NCBI RefSeq assembly: GCF_000711895.1
Contig: NZ_JONO01000044.1
Location: 1 to 43,888 of the forward strand
Origin: Photorhabdus australis DSM 17609
GTDB taxonomy: Bacteria; Pseudomonadota; Gammaproteobacteria; Enterobacterales; Enterobacteriaceae
Direction: 5' to 3'
Length of the DNA: 43,888 bases
The translations under genes were made by a program, and so were the position numbers. The first letter of the stretch is position 1. Every line of letters starts with the position of its first letter. Shown piece by piece: positions 1 through 8,984 of the stretch. A model generated the notes under the pieces. The model worked only from the letters and a program-made list of their open reading frames with translations. It was not told where the DNA came from and did not search any database.

Positions 1-149
1 TCCTTCATTTTCAACGGTTCTTTAATCGGGTAGTTTGGGCTACCGTAGGCGTCACAAGAGGTCGTGACTTTAATCTGATCACAAGGCAAGAAGTGCACCG
101 TAATCCCGCAGGGATCACTATCACCGCCACTTTGATGTTTCCCGATTTT
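1..149 (-). other. Open reading frame running off the left edge, downstream of tssC
   Basis: Directly after the tssC stop, the same minus-strand frame stays open to the window edge (about 49 codons) with a balanced, protein-like composition that includes the run DPCGITVHFLPCDQIKVTTS. I see no ATG or Shine-Dalgarno site in it; only GTG or TTG could start it inside the window. It may be the beginning of the next T6SS gene, or non-coding sequence that happens to be open. I do not recognise a family. Confidence 0.25.
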
Positions 150-1682
150 TTACCCTTTCGCCTTCGGCATCTGAGAGACCAGCGACAGATTGACGTCAAG
201 CCCTTCTACCTGGAAATGCGGTACCGCATACAACCTGACCCGGAAGAAACCCGGATTGTCGTCAATATCCTCAACGATCACTTGCGCTTCACGCAGCGGA
301 TGCGAAGCCTGCAGATCATCAGACGGATCGGTCATTTCAGTCACCAGCGTGTTGATCCAGTTGTTCAGCTCAATTTCAAGCAGACGCCGATCCTTGGTGG
401 TGCCGATGTTTTCCCGCTGGATCAATTTCAGATAATGGGCAATGCGAGACAGCAGGAAGATATACGGCAGACGCGCGTTGATGCGGCTGTTAGCTGTCGC
501 TTCACCCGTGTCGTATATCGCCGGTTTTTGCGTCGAGTTAGCCGAGAAGAAGCAGGCGTAATCGCGGTTTTTATAGTAAGAGAGTGGAATAAATCCCAAA
601 TTGGCAAATTCAAACTCGCGGGTTTCTGGGATCATCACTTCTGAGGGAATTTTTGCCTGATTACCAATTCCCAAATCGTAGAAATGGATCGGTAAATCAG
701 TCACCGCCCCACCCGCCTGTGGCCCCCGTATCTGCACACACCAGCCATTTTTCACAAAGCTTTTCACCATGTTGGTGGCAAACGCAAAAGCCGCATTGGT
801 CCACAAGTATTTACTGTGATCCGGGCCTTTAACCTGCTCAATATAATTAAACGTTCGCACCGGAACGGTGTCCGGGCCATACGGCAAACGCCCTAACACG
901 CGCGGCAATGTCAGGCCGATATAACGGGCATCGTCGCTGTCTCGGAAGGATTTCCACTTGATATATTCAGCGCGGTCAAAATAGCTACCAATGTCTTTAA
1001 TGGACGCAACCTCTTCCATGGTTTCCTTACCGAAGAAGGCCGGGCCAGCAGAAGCGATAAAGGGCATATGCGCCGCTGCCGCCACTTTAGCAATATTGCG
1101 CAACAGAGCAATATCTTGGGATCCAGCCCCAAATTCATAGTTGGCAATCACCGATCCAATGGGCTCTCCCCCCGGTGTATCGTATTCCTGAATGTAGGTA
1201 TGGCGATAGAAACCGCTTTGCGCAATTTCCGGCGCATCGTCAAAATCTTGTTGTAAATCATCCTTAGACACATCCAGCACTTCAATTCTGACGTTCTGAC
1301 GGAAATCCGTCCGGTCAACCAGAAATTGCAATCCCCGCCAGGCTGATTCCACTTGCTGGAATTCCGGTTGATGTATCACTACATCCAATTGACGGCTGAT
1401 TTGGTTATCCAATACACCAATATGATAATCCAGCAAGGTTTTATCCAATCGCTCAACTTTTTGCGCCGATTCTTTCAACAGCGTGAGAAAAACACTAACC
1501 GCCGCTGTGACTCGCTCATCCGTCGTCACATCAGCCAACGCATCATTGTTCTGAAAAAGGTCGAAACCGTTTAACCGTTCGACCGGCTGTAAATTAATTT
1601 TCTTAAATAAAGCTTGATAGACACTGCCTTCACTGTAAGTCGTCGCTGCCATAGTCGAAGCGGCTTGTTCTTGTACCGTCAT
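150..1682 (-). CDS. tssC: Type VI secretion system contractile sheath large subunit TssC (VipB)
   Basis: TssC is the large subunit of the cytoplasmic contractile sheath of the type VI secretion system. With TssB it forms the tubule that contracts to drive the Hcp tube and spike into a neighbouring cell. The product has 510 residues from the chosen start, normal for the family (about 490-520). Recognisable stretches are the N-terminal helical part ending near LLDYHIGVLDNQISRQLD, the core block VIHQPEFQQVESAWRGLQFL, and the conserved C-terminal end VNLSLVSQMPKAKG. I start at the ATG at 1682 because AGGAGG lies 5 nt upstream; the longer frame to 1700 would need a TTG without a site. It lies 47 nt after tssB on the same strand, as in most T6SS clusters. 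The rest of the cluster is not in the window. Confidence 0.95.
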   Translation of the reverse strand: MTVQEQAASTMAATTYSEGSVYQALFKKINLQPVERLNGFDLFQNNDALADVTTDERVTAAVSVFLTLLKESAQKVERLDKTLLDYHIGVLDNQISRQLDVVIHQPEFQQVESAWRGLQFLVDRTDFRQNVRIEVLDVSKDDLQQDFDDAPEIAQSGFYRHTYIQEYDTPGGEPIGSVIANYEFGAGSQDIALLRNIAKVAAAAHMPFIASAGPAFFGKETMEEVASIKDIGSYFDRAEYIKWKSFRDSDDARYIGLTLPRVLGRLPYGPDTVPVRTFNYIEQVKGPDHSKYLWTNAAFAFATNMVKSFVKNGWCVQIRGPQAGGAVTDLPIHFYDLGIGNQAKIPSEVMIPETREFEFANLGFIPLSYYKNRDYACFFSANSTQKPAIYDTGEATANSRINARLPYIFLLSRIAHYLKLIQRENIGTTKDRRLLEIELNNWINTLVTEMTDPSDDLQASHPLREAQVIVEDIDDNPGFFRVRLYAVPHFQVEGLDVNLSLVSQMPKAKG

Positions 1683-1729
1683 TAACACCTCCTGAATCAA
1701 ATTTCATAAAAAAGAAAATAGGGTGATAA

Positions 1730-2227
1730 TCAACCTTCTTGCGGCGCCAGCGCTGCCAGTTCCGCCCGCAATTCATCACTCAATTGGTCATCCTGGAGAA
1801 TATGTTCCAGTTCGCGGCGAAACGTGGCGTTGTCAAGCAGGTTGGATTTCAGGTCGCGCAATAAATTGCGCATAGAAAGTAACGCCCGTAGTTGCGGAAT
1901 TTGCCGGGCAACTTGCTCAGGCTCAAAGTCTTTTATTTGCCGGAAAGTGAGATCAATATTCATTTCACTCCCGTCTTCAACAAGGGTATTTTCAACGGTC
2001 AAATTAACGACAGGGCTAAATTCAGCGAGTACACTGTCAAAGTTATTTTTGTTGATATTAACTTTTTCTCTTTCCGAGAGTGGGCATTGTTCCTGTCCGT
2101 TACTATAATCACCCATTACCAATAATTTCAGCGGCAGCTCAACTCTTTTCTGCGCTCCACCAGTATGTAGATCCAATTTAATATTAATACGCGCTTTAGG
2201 AACTTCATTTTGAAAACTCGCAGCCAT
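1730..2227 (-). CDS. tssB: Type VI secretion system contractile sheath small subunit TssB (VipA)
   Basis: TssB pairs with TssC to build the T6SS contractile sheath. The product is 165 residues, the usual size. The family signature is clear: an N-terminal block with RINIKLDLHTGG and KRVELPLKLLVMGDYS, then the conserved INKNNFDSVLAEFSP segment, IDLTFRQIKDFEPEQVARQI, and a helical C-terminus. I use the ATG at 2227 because GGAGGAG sits 6 nt upstream; an in-frame ATG at 2242 overlaps that site. It is the first T6SS gene visible on this strand, so its promoter should lie in the AT-rich stretch from 2228 rightward. Confidence 0.95.
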   Translation of the reverse strand: MAASFQNEVPKARINIKLDLHTGGAQKRVELPLKLLVMGDYSNGQEQCPLSEREKVNINKNNFDSVLAEFSPVVNLTVENTLVEDGSEMNIDLTFRQIKDFEPEQVARQIPQLRALLSMRNLLRDLKSNLLDNATFRRELEHILQDDQLSDELRAELAALAPQEG

Positions 2228-3048
2228 TGATGGCTCCTCCATAAAAAGTAAATAAAGAGATACAAGGTCATGTCATGACTAATTCCAGCAATAACACGCT
2301 GAATCAAGTATTTCCGAATAGGCAGTTAACAGATCTGCAAATTATGAGGGGACGAAGAGTGACACCTTAATTAACGAATCTACTAAAAAAATCGACCAAT
2401 ATGAAATAACCATAGTTTCTCCGCCGCTTTAAAACAAAGCATCAGTAGAAAACATACGCCAAAGATAAAAATTTAGCTTATAGAGCATGATAATTGGACA
2501 AACATCAACAAAAGATAAATAAAACCCAATTAAATAAAAATAAATAAAATTTAGATAATTCTTAATGACATTTTGTAACTCATTATAAAATATAAATTTT
2601 CATTCTTATTTGTAAAAATAAGTCAATATAAGTAATAATATGTAATTAACATCAGAGAGTCATCATTGATATTCTACCTTCTTATTTAATCACATTCTTT
2701 AAATGATATTGATTATTAATTACAGAATTATTCGAATATAAAGATCTGCACCAACCCGTGCTAAAGATGAAAAAAACCATTTCTACTCATAAATAACGAA
2801 TATTCGCTCATTATGCACTGTTGTTTATAATTAATTATAGCTTAGTGAGATAGTAAACCAGATAAAGGATTTCGGTACGCATCAGAATCTTAACGACTTA
2901 ACCGTCTTCTCAAACAAAAGTTTACTTGACCATCAATAATTTCAGGCCATAAGCAAGGAAATTAAGATATTGAAAAACATGCTGAGAAATATTTTCATCT
3001 CAGCAAATGTATTTAGTCGAAATATATTCACTGCCTACTTATTTCATA
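2228..3048. other. AT-rich intergenic region upstream of tssB
   Basis: About 820 bases, strongly AT-rich, without a credible reading frame. It lies 5' of tssB and 3' of the minus-strand gene ending at 3049, so it should hold the T6SS promoter and any upstream silencer sites. I could not pick a single convincing -35/-10 pair among the many AT-rich candidates. The composition is what H-NS-type silencers bind, but that is inference. Confidence 0.5.
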
Positions 3049-3489
3049 CTATATCATTTTCAGATCAATATTATCACCATTAAGTTCTAAAATCAGGGTT
3101 TTATTACCTCCACCTCTATTATTACCGGGAATTTCTAAGGCACCATCATAATTGAATTCTTTATTTATGGAATATTTAACAGCATTTACATTTGGTGGAT
3201 TCCAATAATCCTGAAATATCCATATATCAATGCCTAATTCAGGTTTCAATTCTTTTCCAGTATAAATATGAATGGCTTTATTTGGTTCATATTTATCACT
3301 TATCCATGGAGCCCACAAATCACCACTCCATTCAGACATCCTATCGACAGTAAATCGTTTTCTGGCAATATATCCATGCTCAATTATAGCCTTACAAGGT
3401 GTTTTATTATGAATGAATTTAATATTCGTCACCCCTGCTATAATATTAACAGTGGGTTTGTTTTTAATGTTAATTAATTTTCCGCCCAT
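3049..3489 (-). CDS. Uncharacterised 146-residue protein
   Basis: I do not recognise the family. The product starts at the ATG at 3489, which has GAGGTG 6 nt upstream; a longer TTG start at 3507 would run across that site. It has no signal peptide and no membrane segment. Hydrophobic strands alternate with turns, giving a probable beta-rich fold. Aromatic residues cluster in the middle (SGDLWAPWISDKY, then IDIWIFQDYWNPPN), and a glycine turn near the end reads GNNRGGGNKT. It stands alone between the T6SS genes and an MFS transporter, with AT-rich flanks on both sides, which fits acquired DNA. The size and aromatic pattern would suit a small lectin or toxin-like protein, but nothing in the sequence proves this. 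Confidence 0.7.
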   Translation of the reverse strand: MGGKLINIKNKPTVNIIAGVTNIKFIHNKTPCKAIIEHGYIARKRFTVDRMSEWSGDLWAPWISDKYEPNKAIHIYTGKELKPELGIDIWIFQDYWNPPNVNAVKYSINKEFNYDGALEIPGNNRGGGNKTLILELNGDNIDLKMI

Positions 3490-3745
3490 TTTATTCACCT
3501 CTACCAATTAATTAATCCAATAGTAATCATGATAGAATATTATAATAACCTTATCCTTCTTCACATTTTTATACAACATTATCCAAATCTACATTTTAAT
3601 ATTAATTTCATCCAGTGACATTATACTTTCAATAAAATTTATCTCTTTATTAATCACCTCTATTATGTCATTTCAATAACTAGCCTTAAGTTCAAATATA
3701 GCTTAAAACCTCATATTTTACCATTAAGGCTAGATCACATATCTA

Positions 3746-4951
3746 TTAACTACGACTATGAGAATTATTCATTAAACTCTTAGCATCTCTATTTAACACT
3801 TGCGCTAATTTTCTTACGTAAACAGGTAATATTAGGGCGCTAAGCATAGACAATATGAAAATAGGCTGCACGCTTTCAGTAGTAATCTCTTTACCGTTTA
3901 ACAAGATGGAAGAAAAGAAAAACACCACACCCGCACCTAAGTTGGATAATGCCATCTGAAGAGCACCAAAACCTGCACGATTTTCAGGTGTTGAAGCATA
4001 AGAAGCAAGCACGTTTGCCGCCATAACCTGCACATAAGTCGCAAACATAAAAATTGCAAAGAAAATATACCCATTGGTTTTTCCCATCAATCCCAGGAAA
4101 ATATTAATGATAAATAACGCCGCTGCGGCTATGGTAATTTTCTGCGGAGGATATCTGTCACAAAGTTTTCCTGTTAAATAAGTTCCCAACCAAGAAGCTA
4201 TGCCACCAAAAAAGAATACGAGTGAAACATGATCGTCTGGAATATAAAACACATTTGTTAACAACGGCACCAGTATTGGGATGAGCATGAAAGGGCTAAA
4301 GTTACTCACACCACTTGCTAACCCAGCCAGAGATATTTTTTTAGTCAGCACTATTTTACTATTATTATTTTGTACTTTCTCTGTTCCAGGAATGAAAAAA
4401 AGAATCAGAGGCAAACTCACTATGCATAAAATAACGATCAATAAGAAAGGAATTTTCCAGTTGAAATGGGTCGCCAAATATAAACATAACGGCATTCCCA
4501 CAATGCTAACAAATGAGAAAGATGAAAACGCAATCCCTAATACCCTTCCCCGCATACTTTCCGGTGAATTATTAAGCAAAATCCCAATTCCTACCCCTAA
4601 TGTCATGCCACCAAATAGACCGGCGATGATACGTAGTAAAATAAGCTGATACGGCTCAGAAGCGAAAATTGTCAGGAAAGTGATCAAGCCAAGTAGCAAG
4701 GTGTTTAAAATGAGTACTTTTCTTTTATTAAAGCGATCAATAAAAAAATAAGAAGCCAGACCAGAAAATACGGAAGAGAAAACATAAGTACCGGCAATAA
4801 CCCCCGCCATCGTCACTGGCATGTGAAAATCATTAGACATATAAACAAAAAGCGGAGTTACCATCATGTACTCTAGCGCATTAATAAATTGTACTAATGC
4901 AATAACCATCGCAATAACAACTATCCGATTATTTCCAATTAACTTTGACAT
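3746..4951 (-). CDS. Major facilitator superfamily (MFS) transporter, probable exporter
   Basis: A 401-residue inner-membrane protein with about 12 hydrophobic segments, the normal MFS length. The first helix begins around IVVIAMVIALVQFINALEYM and is followed by the loop MVTPLFVYMSNDF. The cytoplasmic loop after helix 2 carries FFIDRFNKRKVLI, the MFS motif A position. A charged central loop (residues about 195-210, GTEKVQNNNSK) separates the two six-helix halves. The pattern is closest to the drug:H+ antiporter or sugar-efflux type (DHA1-like), so efflux of a small molecule is likely; the substrate cannot be read. I start at the ATG at 4951 rather than the TTG at 4963, with GGAAC a few bases upstream. 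It is not in an obvious operon. Confidence 0.85.
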   Translation of the reverse strand: MSKLIGNNRIVVIAMVIALVQFINALEYMMVTPLFVYMSNDFHMPVTMAGVIAGTYVFSSVFSGLASYFFIDRFNKRKVLILNTLLLGLITFLTIFASEPYQLILLRIIAGLFGGMTLGVGIGILLNNSPESMRGRVLGIAFSSFSFVSIVGMPLCLYLATHFNWKIPFLLIVILCIVSLPLILFFIPGTEKVQNNNSKIVLTKKISLAGLASGVSNFSPFMLIPILVPLLTNVFYIPDDHVSLVFFFGGIASWLGTYLTGKLCDRYPPQKITIAAAALFIINIFLGLMGKTNGYIFFAIFMFATYVQVMAANVLASYASTPENRAGFGALQMALSNLGAGVVFFFSSILLNGKEITTESVQPIFILSMLSALILPVYVRKLAQVLNRDAKSLMNNSHSRS

Positions 4952-5132
4952 TATAAGTTCCAATTCCTGTTGGGATAAATTTCATCGATAGGATAAGCCA
5001 ATGTATATCACACATCGACGAAAAAAAAGCGCCGTGTATCATCGTAATGAATACCTGACGTAGCCAGGCAACTGAGATTGCCAGACTGCAGGTAATTTCA
5101 GTCGCTCATTATTCATTATTAGAATCAAGCAG

Positions 5133-5150
5133 CCTCGTTTAAAAACGAGG
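5133..5150. repeat. Perfect hairpin 5' of the tnpB remnant, possible IS200/IS605 left-end structure
   Basis: CCTCGTTT and AAACGAGG form a perfect 8-bp stem with a 2-nt AA loop. IS200/IS605-family elements carry a subterminal hairpin near each end that their transposase binds, and this one lies about 115 bases before the tnpB remnant. It could equally be a simple transcription terminator. There is no U-rich tail on either side. Confidence 0.4.
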
Positions 5151-5265
5151 TGAATAGTCAGTGAGAAGACAGTGTGACGAGAACGATTTATCTGATATTT
5201 TGGCATTGCCATGATGACTTAATTCGGTATATTTATCATAAAAAAGACTACACATTGAATGGATA

Positions 5266-5958
5266 ATGCTCATTCTGAAAGCCGACAAATTCCGTCCAGA
5301 GCCAACTGAACAGTACACGCTGTGTTTACGCCAGCTTTGTGGCTGTACCTGTTTTGTCTGGAATTTTAGGCTGGCAGAAACAAGGTCCCTGCTTGATTTA
5401 GGCCAAAAGTTGCCGTCATCCTTCGAGTTAAAGCGGAAGCTGATCCACTGGAAGAAATCACCTGACATAGCCTCTTTGTTCAAAGCCTACACGAACAACC
5501 TTCAGCAAAAATTTAAAGATCTTCATGGCGCATGGAAGCGTTATTTTGACAAGATACTCTCCACCAGGGTCCCGATATTTAAGAAGAAAAGCGATAACCG
5601 CGATTCAATCGGGTTCGTCAACTTTGAGAAATATTGCCAGTTTGAGCGCTGTTGCGTGAAATTCCCCGTCGGCCTTTCATGGGTTAAATGCCAACAATCA
5701 CAACCCATCGACGGGAAAATAAAAAACGCCATGCTCAGCCAGTCGTCCGGTCACTGGTTATATCTCTTTTCAGGTTGAAATTAAGATAGCCGCACCAATT
5801 CCCCCTTTAGCGTTAATAGTAGGGTTAGATGTCGGTGTGGCAAAACTCGCTACGCTGTGAGATGGCACGATTTTTGACCCCATAAATAGCTTTAAAGCCA
5901 GTCAGAAAAAACCTGTCAAATTCCAGCACCAATTAAGCCATAAAGTGAAACTAAGGTA
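5266..5958 (+). pseudogene. tnpB: Broken IS200/IS605-family tnpB (OrfB)
   Basis: The first 170 residues match the N-terminal half of TnpB accessory nucleases of the IS605/IS1341 type: ILKADKFRPEPTEQ at the start, FVWNFRLAETRSLLDLG, then SLFKAYTNNLQQKFKDLHGAWKRYF and VPIFKKKSDNRDSIGF. The frame ends at a stop at 5776-5778. The homology continues in another frame (VEIKIAAPIPPL, then VGLDVGVAKLATL, the first RuvC Asp motif) up to a TGA at about 5858. It resumes after that stop as DGTIFDPINSFKASQKKP and ends at 5958. The gene therefore has at least one frameshift and one in-frame stop, and it lacks the remaining RuvC motifs and zinc finger. No tnpA lies beside it. It cannot make active TnpB. Confidence 0.85.
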
Positions 5959-6070
5959 AGAGAGGATGTAAAGATATTCCTACCTCATAAATTCAAGTGG
6001 CTGTTGTCCTACTAAATAAAAAATAACATGAATTGATTTCATCAAAAATGACCTTGCAGGAGAGATAACA

Positions 6071-7519
6071 ATGAATAACCATTATGATGTATTGATTATT
6101 GGCGCCGGTGTTGCAGGCATTGGTATAGCGTGTCATTTAACAAAGAAATGTCCTGATAAGAAGTTTATTATCCTGGAACGTCGCCATACGATGGGCGGTA
6201 CCTGGGACTTATTTCGCTATCCCGGCATTCGCTCAGATACAGATATGATGAGCTATGGCTATAAATTCCGCCCCTGGACAGATACCAGTGTTTTTGCCGA
6301 TGGGCCTTCAATTAAAAGTTATATCAGTACAACGGCAAAAGAATATGAAGTTGATAAGAAAATACAGTTTGGGCAAAAAATCACTCATACTGATTGGTCA
6401 AATGCAACTCGCCAGTGGACCGTTACCGCAATTGACGAAATCAGTGGGGAAACCCGGCAATTTACCTGTCATTTTCTCGTCGCTGCAACAGGTTATTACA
6501 ACTATGATGAACCTTATTTACCGAAATTCCCTGGCATCGAAGATTTTAAAGGCCCAGTAATTCACCCTCAACACTGGCCTGAAGGATTAAATTACAAAGG
6601 AAAGCGGGTTGTTGTGATTGGTAGCGGCGCAACAGCAGTGACGTTACTTCCTGCCATGGCAAATGATACTGCACATATCACGATGTTACAGCGTTCCCCT
6701 AGTTATTTCCTTTCAATACCTGGAAGGGATAAGATAGCAGAATTCTGCAAAGGTATTATTCCACAGCAATGGATTTACACATTGAGTAGAAATCGCAATC
6801 TCTTTCTGCAACGTTTACTTTATAAGACGAGTCGACATTTCCCTAACTTATTAAAATCGTTTTTACTGGCTTCCGCTCGCAAGCGTGTCGGCCCAGAATT
6901 TGATATGAAGCACCTTACTCCAAAATACATGCCATGGGATGAACGACTGTGCTTTATTCCCAGCAGTAACCTATTTAAGGTACTGAAAGAAGGTAAAGCG
7001 TCTATCGTTACTGACCATATTGAACACATCACCGAAAACGGTATCCAGTTACAATCCGGTAAGGAATTACCCGCAGATATTATAGTTACAGCAACTGGCC
7101 TGAAATTACATTTTATTGGTGGAATTGAACTCTCTATTGATGGACAAAAGCAGCAAGGCCATGATCGAATGCTCTATAAGGGAACATTGATACAGAATAT
7201 CCCTAATTTTGCCTGTGTTTTTGGTTATATCAATAATGCCTGGACGTTGAAAGTTGATCTATCTGCAGAATACATCTGCCGTTTGTTAAATGAGATGGAC
7301 CGCCGCGGTGCAACGGTTGTGACACCCTATGCGCAACCGGGTGAAATGCTGGAGGACGAAAATATTTTTAGTGCCTTGCAATCTGGTTATGTGAAACGAG
7401 CAGCGGATTTTCTTCCTCGTCAAGGACGCAGTGCAACCTGGCAAGTTCCACATGATTACAATAAGGATAAACAGGTTTTGGGGCAGCCTGTAGATGATGC
7501 TGCGTTGAAATGGACATAA
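6071..7519 (+). CDS. Flavin-containing monooxygenase, Baeyer-Villiger type
   Basis: A 482-residue FAD- and NADPH-dependent monooxygenase. The FAD Rossmann motif GAGVAG is at residues 11-16, with the acidic end of the second strand at E36 and GGTW at 42-45. The type I Baeyer-Villiger fingerprint FxGxxxHxxxWP is intact (residues 159-170), and the NADPH Rossmann motif GSGATA is at 184-189. These enzymes insert oxygen into ketones to make esters or oxidise heteroatoms. The closest-looking families are the EthA/MymA-like monooxygenases. The start is well set by AGGAGAG 6 nt before the ATG. It stands alone, followed by an ERIC element and a terminator-like hairpin. The substrate is unknown; a role in secondary metabolism or detoxification is plausible. 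Confidence 0.9.
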   Translation: MNNHYDVLIIGAGVAGIGIACHLTKKCPDKKFIILERRHTMGGTWDLFRYPGIRSDTDMMSYGYKFRPWTDTSVFADGPSIKSYISTTAKEYEVDKKIQFGQKITHTDWSNATRQWTVTAIDEISGETRQFTCHFLVAATGYYNYDEPYLPKFPGIEDFKGPVIHPQHWPEGLNYKGKRVVVIGSGATAVTLLPAMANDTAHITMLQRSPSYFLSIPGRDKIAEFCKGIIPQQWIYTLSRNRNLFLQRLLYKTSRHFPNLLKSFLLASARKRVGPEFDMKHLTPKYMPWDERLCFIPSSNLFKVLKEGKASIVTDHIEHITENGIQLQSGKELPADIIVTATGLKLHFIGGIELSIDGQKQQGHDRMLYKGTLIQNIPNFACVFGYINNAWTLKVDLSAEYICRLLNEMDRRGATVVTPYAQPGEMLEDENIFSALQSGYVKRAADFLPRQGRSATWQVPHDYNKDKQVLGQPVDDAALKWT

Positions 7520-7547
7520 CCACACGCAATCAAGAAATCAGAGGTTA

Positions 7548-7670
7548 TACCCGTCATCTTTCAAGTTGCTTCTTTGTTGGCTGCGTTCACTCACCCCGGT
7601 CACATAGTTCTCTATGCTCCTGGGGATTTGCTCCCTTGCCGTCGCGATCCATCTTGAAATCTATTGGGTA
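7548..7670 (+). repeat. ERIC element, full length
   Basis: A 123-base copy of the enterobacterial repetitive intergenic consensus. It begins TACCC and ends GGGTA, flanked by TA on both sides. The central imperfect palindrome holds CACCCCGGTCACATAGTT and the complementary CTCCTGGGG arm. At least four related copies occur in this window, at 10860, 20798, 24348 and 35526. Confidence 0.92.
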
Positions 7671-7690
7671 TATATCCATTCATTATTACC

Positions 7691-7712
7691 AGCCCGTTAT
7701 TATAAACGGGCT
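7691..7712 (+). terminator. Hairpin downstream of the monooxygenase
   Basis: AGCCCGTT and AACGGGCT form an 8-bp stem with a 6-base loop, followed by GCTTTC. It lies between two ERIC segments, after the monooxygenase and before the convergent rhomboid gene. It may stop transcripts from the left. The T-tract is short, so strength is uncertain. Confidence 0.5.
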
Positions 7713-7716
7713 GCTT

Positions 7717-7755
7717 TCACTTGCCACCGCGCTGCAACTTGAAATCTATTGGGTA
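7717..7755 (+). repeat. ERIC 3'-end fragment overlapping the rhomboid gene
   Basis: The last 39 bases of an ERIC element, ending GAAATCTATTGGGTA like the full copies. It overlaps the 3' end of the minus-strand rhomboid gene, whose last codons and TAG stop are read from it. Confidence 0.8.
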
Positions 7756-8312
7756 TAGCTCGTTATTGCCCATTTCTTTGACAACCAAGAAAAAACCACC
7801 CCAGATATTACGCCAAAGATATGACCTTCCGTTGAAATATCCTCTTGCCACGGTAACAGACCAAACACGATCCCACCGTAGTAGATAAATACTAAAATCG
7901 CAAAGAAGAAATCTTTTGCTCTTCTCAGGAAAAAGGCATTAGCCAGCAGTAATCCCCATAGACCAAAAACCCAACCACTGGCACCAATATGAATAGCAGT
8001 GCGCCCAAATAACCAAACTAATGTTCCTGCCACAAAGATAATAAACAGGCTGGCCTGTACATAATAACGAATGGAATGTGCCATAATTAAGGCACTCAAT
8101 ACTAATAATACGGGGAGATTACTGAACAAGTGCCCCCAGTTACCATGCAAGAATGGAGATAGTGGAATACCAATTAACCCCTGGGCGTTTCGCGGAATGA
8201 TACCGAAATTACTCAGTGCACCACCGGTTAAAGTGTTAAACAATTGGATTATGATCAGTATTGCTGCTAATCCCATTAGGATATGAAAGCGTTGTTTTAG
8301 CCCTGTTTTCAC
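7746..8312 (-). CDS. Rhomboid-family intramembrane serine protease
   Basis: A 188-residue inner-membrane protein with about six hydrophobic helices. Rhomboids cut transmembrane substrates within the lipid bilayer using a Ser-His dyad. The landmarks are present: HxNxxHxxxN in the second helix region (H56, N58, H61, N65), the catalytic GxSG motif at 110-113 with S112 as nucleophile, and H164 in GHIFGVISG as the partner histidine. It starts at a GTG at 8312 with AAGG about 13 nt upstream; an ATG at 8276 is less likely because it would cut into the first helix. The final residues and stop codon come from an inserted ERIC fragment, so the ancestral C-terminus may have been longer. Both catalytic residues remain, so it is probably active. 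Confidence 0.88.
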   Translation of the reverse strand: MKTGLKQRFHILMGLAAILIIIQLFNTLTGGALSNFGIIPRNAQGLIGIPLSPFLHGNWGHLFSNLPVLLVLSALIMAHSIRYYVQASLFIIFVAGTLVWLFGRTAIHIGASGWVFGLWGLLLANAFFLRRAKDFFFAILVFIYYGGIVFGLLPWQEDISTEGHIFGVISGVVFSWLSKKWAITSYTQ

Positions 8313-8984
8313 TATGTTGTTGCCTTGTCATTTCCTGGAAACCAAAACGAATCCCAGCCTCAAAAAGGTATTATAATCAGAGTTGACACTACCACCATAT
8401 CCTGAACCTAAAAGTTTGGAATTTAATAATTTTGATGTGAGCACGAAATTCTATCTTAACGCAATAAATTCAGTTTGGTGATAAAAAAACAATCATATAT
8501 CAAGGTATTAATTTATTAGAATTGTGTCCTTTATGTCAATAAAATTAAATTTTTGTTTTTTTATCTCCATTAAGTCATTAACTAATTTAACTTAATAAAT
8601 AATGTAAATTACAATACTATGATGTAATTTTATTCACTCTGAGATAATACCTCGTCAAGCGGTTGGTTTAGGTGCGACGACTGAATTTTTCACAGATCAC
8701 GATAGAAGTATATTGAAGATTAAGTAAAGGTAATTTTAATGATATATTCATTGTCAGAAGCAAGAAACAAGTCCTCTGTCTTTCTTCAACAATCATTAAT
8801 ATTGATAATTACTCAAAGCAGGAATTAATCACTATGTTCACTCCACCCCCGGATTACATCAAAGTTGAGCATTCCGCTTGATCAAATAATCGACTCTGAG
8901 ATGAACCATAAAATGGCATAATTTATGCCAGGTAATTTCATTGTCACACTTATCGATAGAAATAATAAATCTTCTGGAAAAATC
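8313..8984. other. Intergenic region between the rhomboid gene and the first lectin gene
   Basis: About 670 AT-rich bases between divergent genes, so it should hold promoters for both. I see no convincing gene. A 15-codon frame (8834-8881) follows a GCAGGAA site but has no recognisable product. Confidence 0.4.

Noticed and set aside
93-644. Long plus-strand frame opposite tssC
   Set aside because: It is a shadow of the tssC gene, with no ribosome site and no protein-like pattern.
8834-8881. 15-codon frame before the fusion lectin gene
   Set aside because: Too short and without similarity; the preceding GCAGGAA could be chance.
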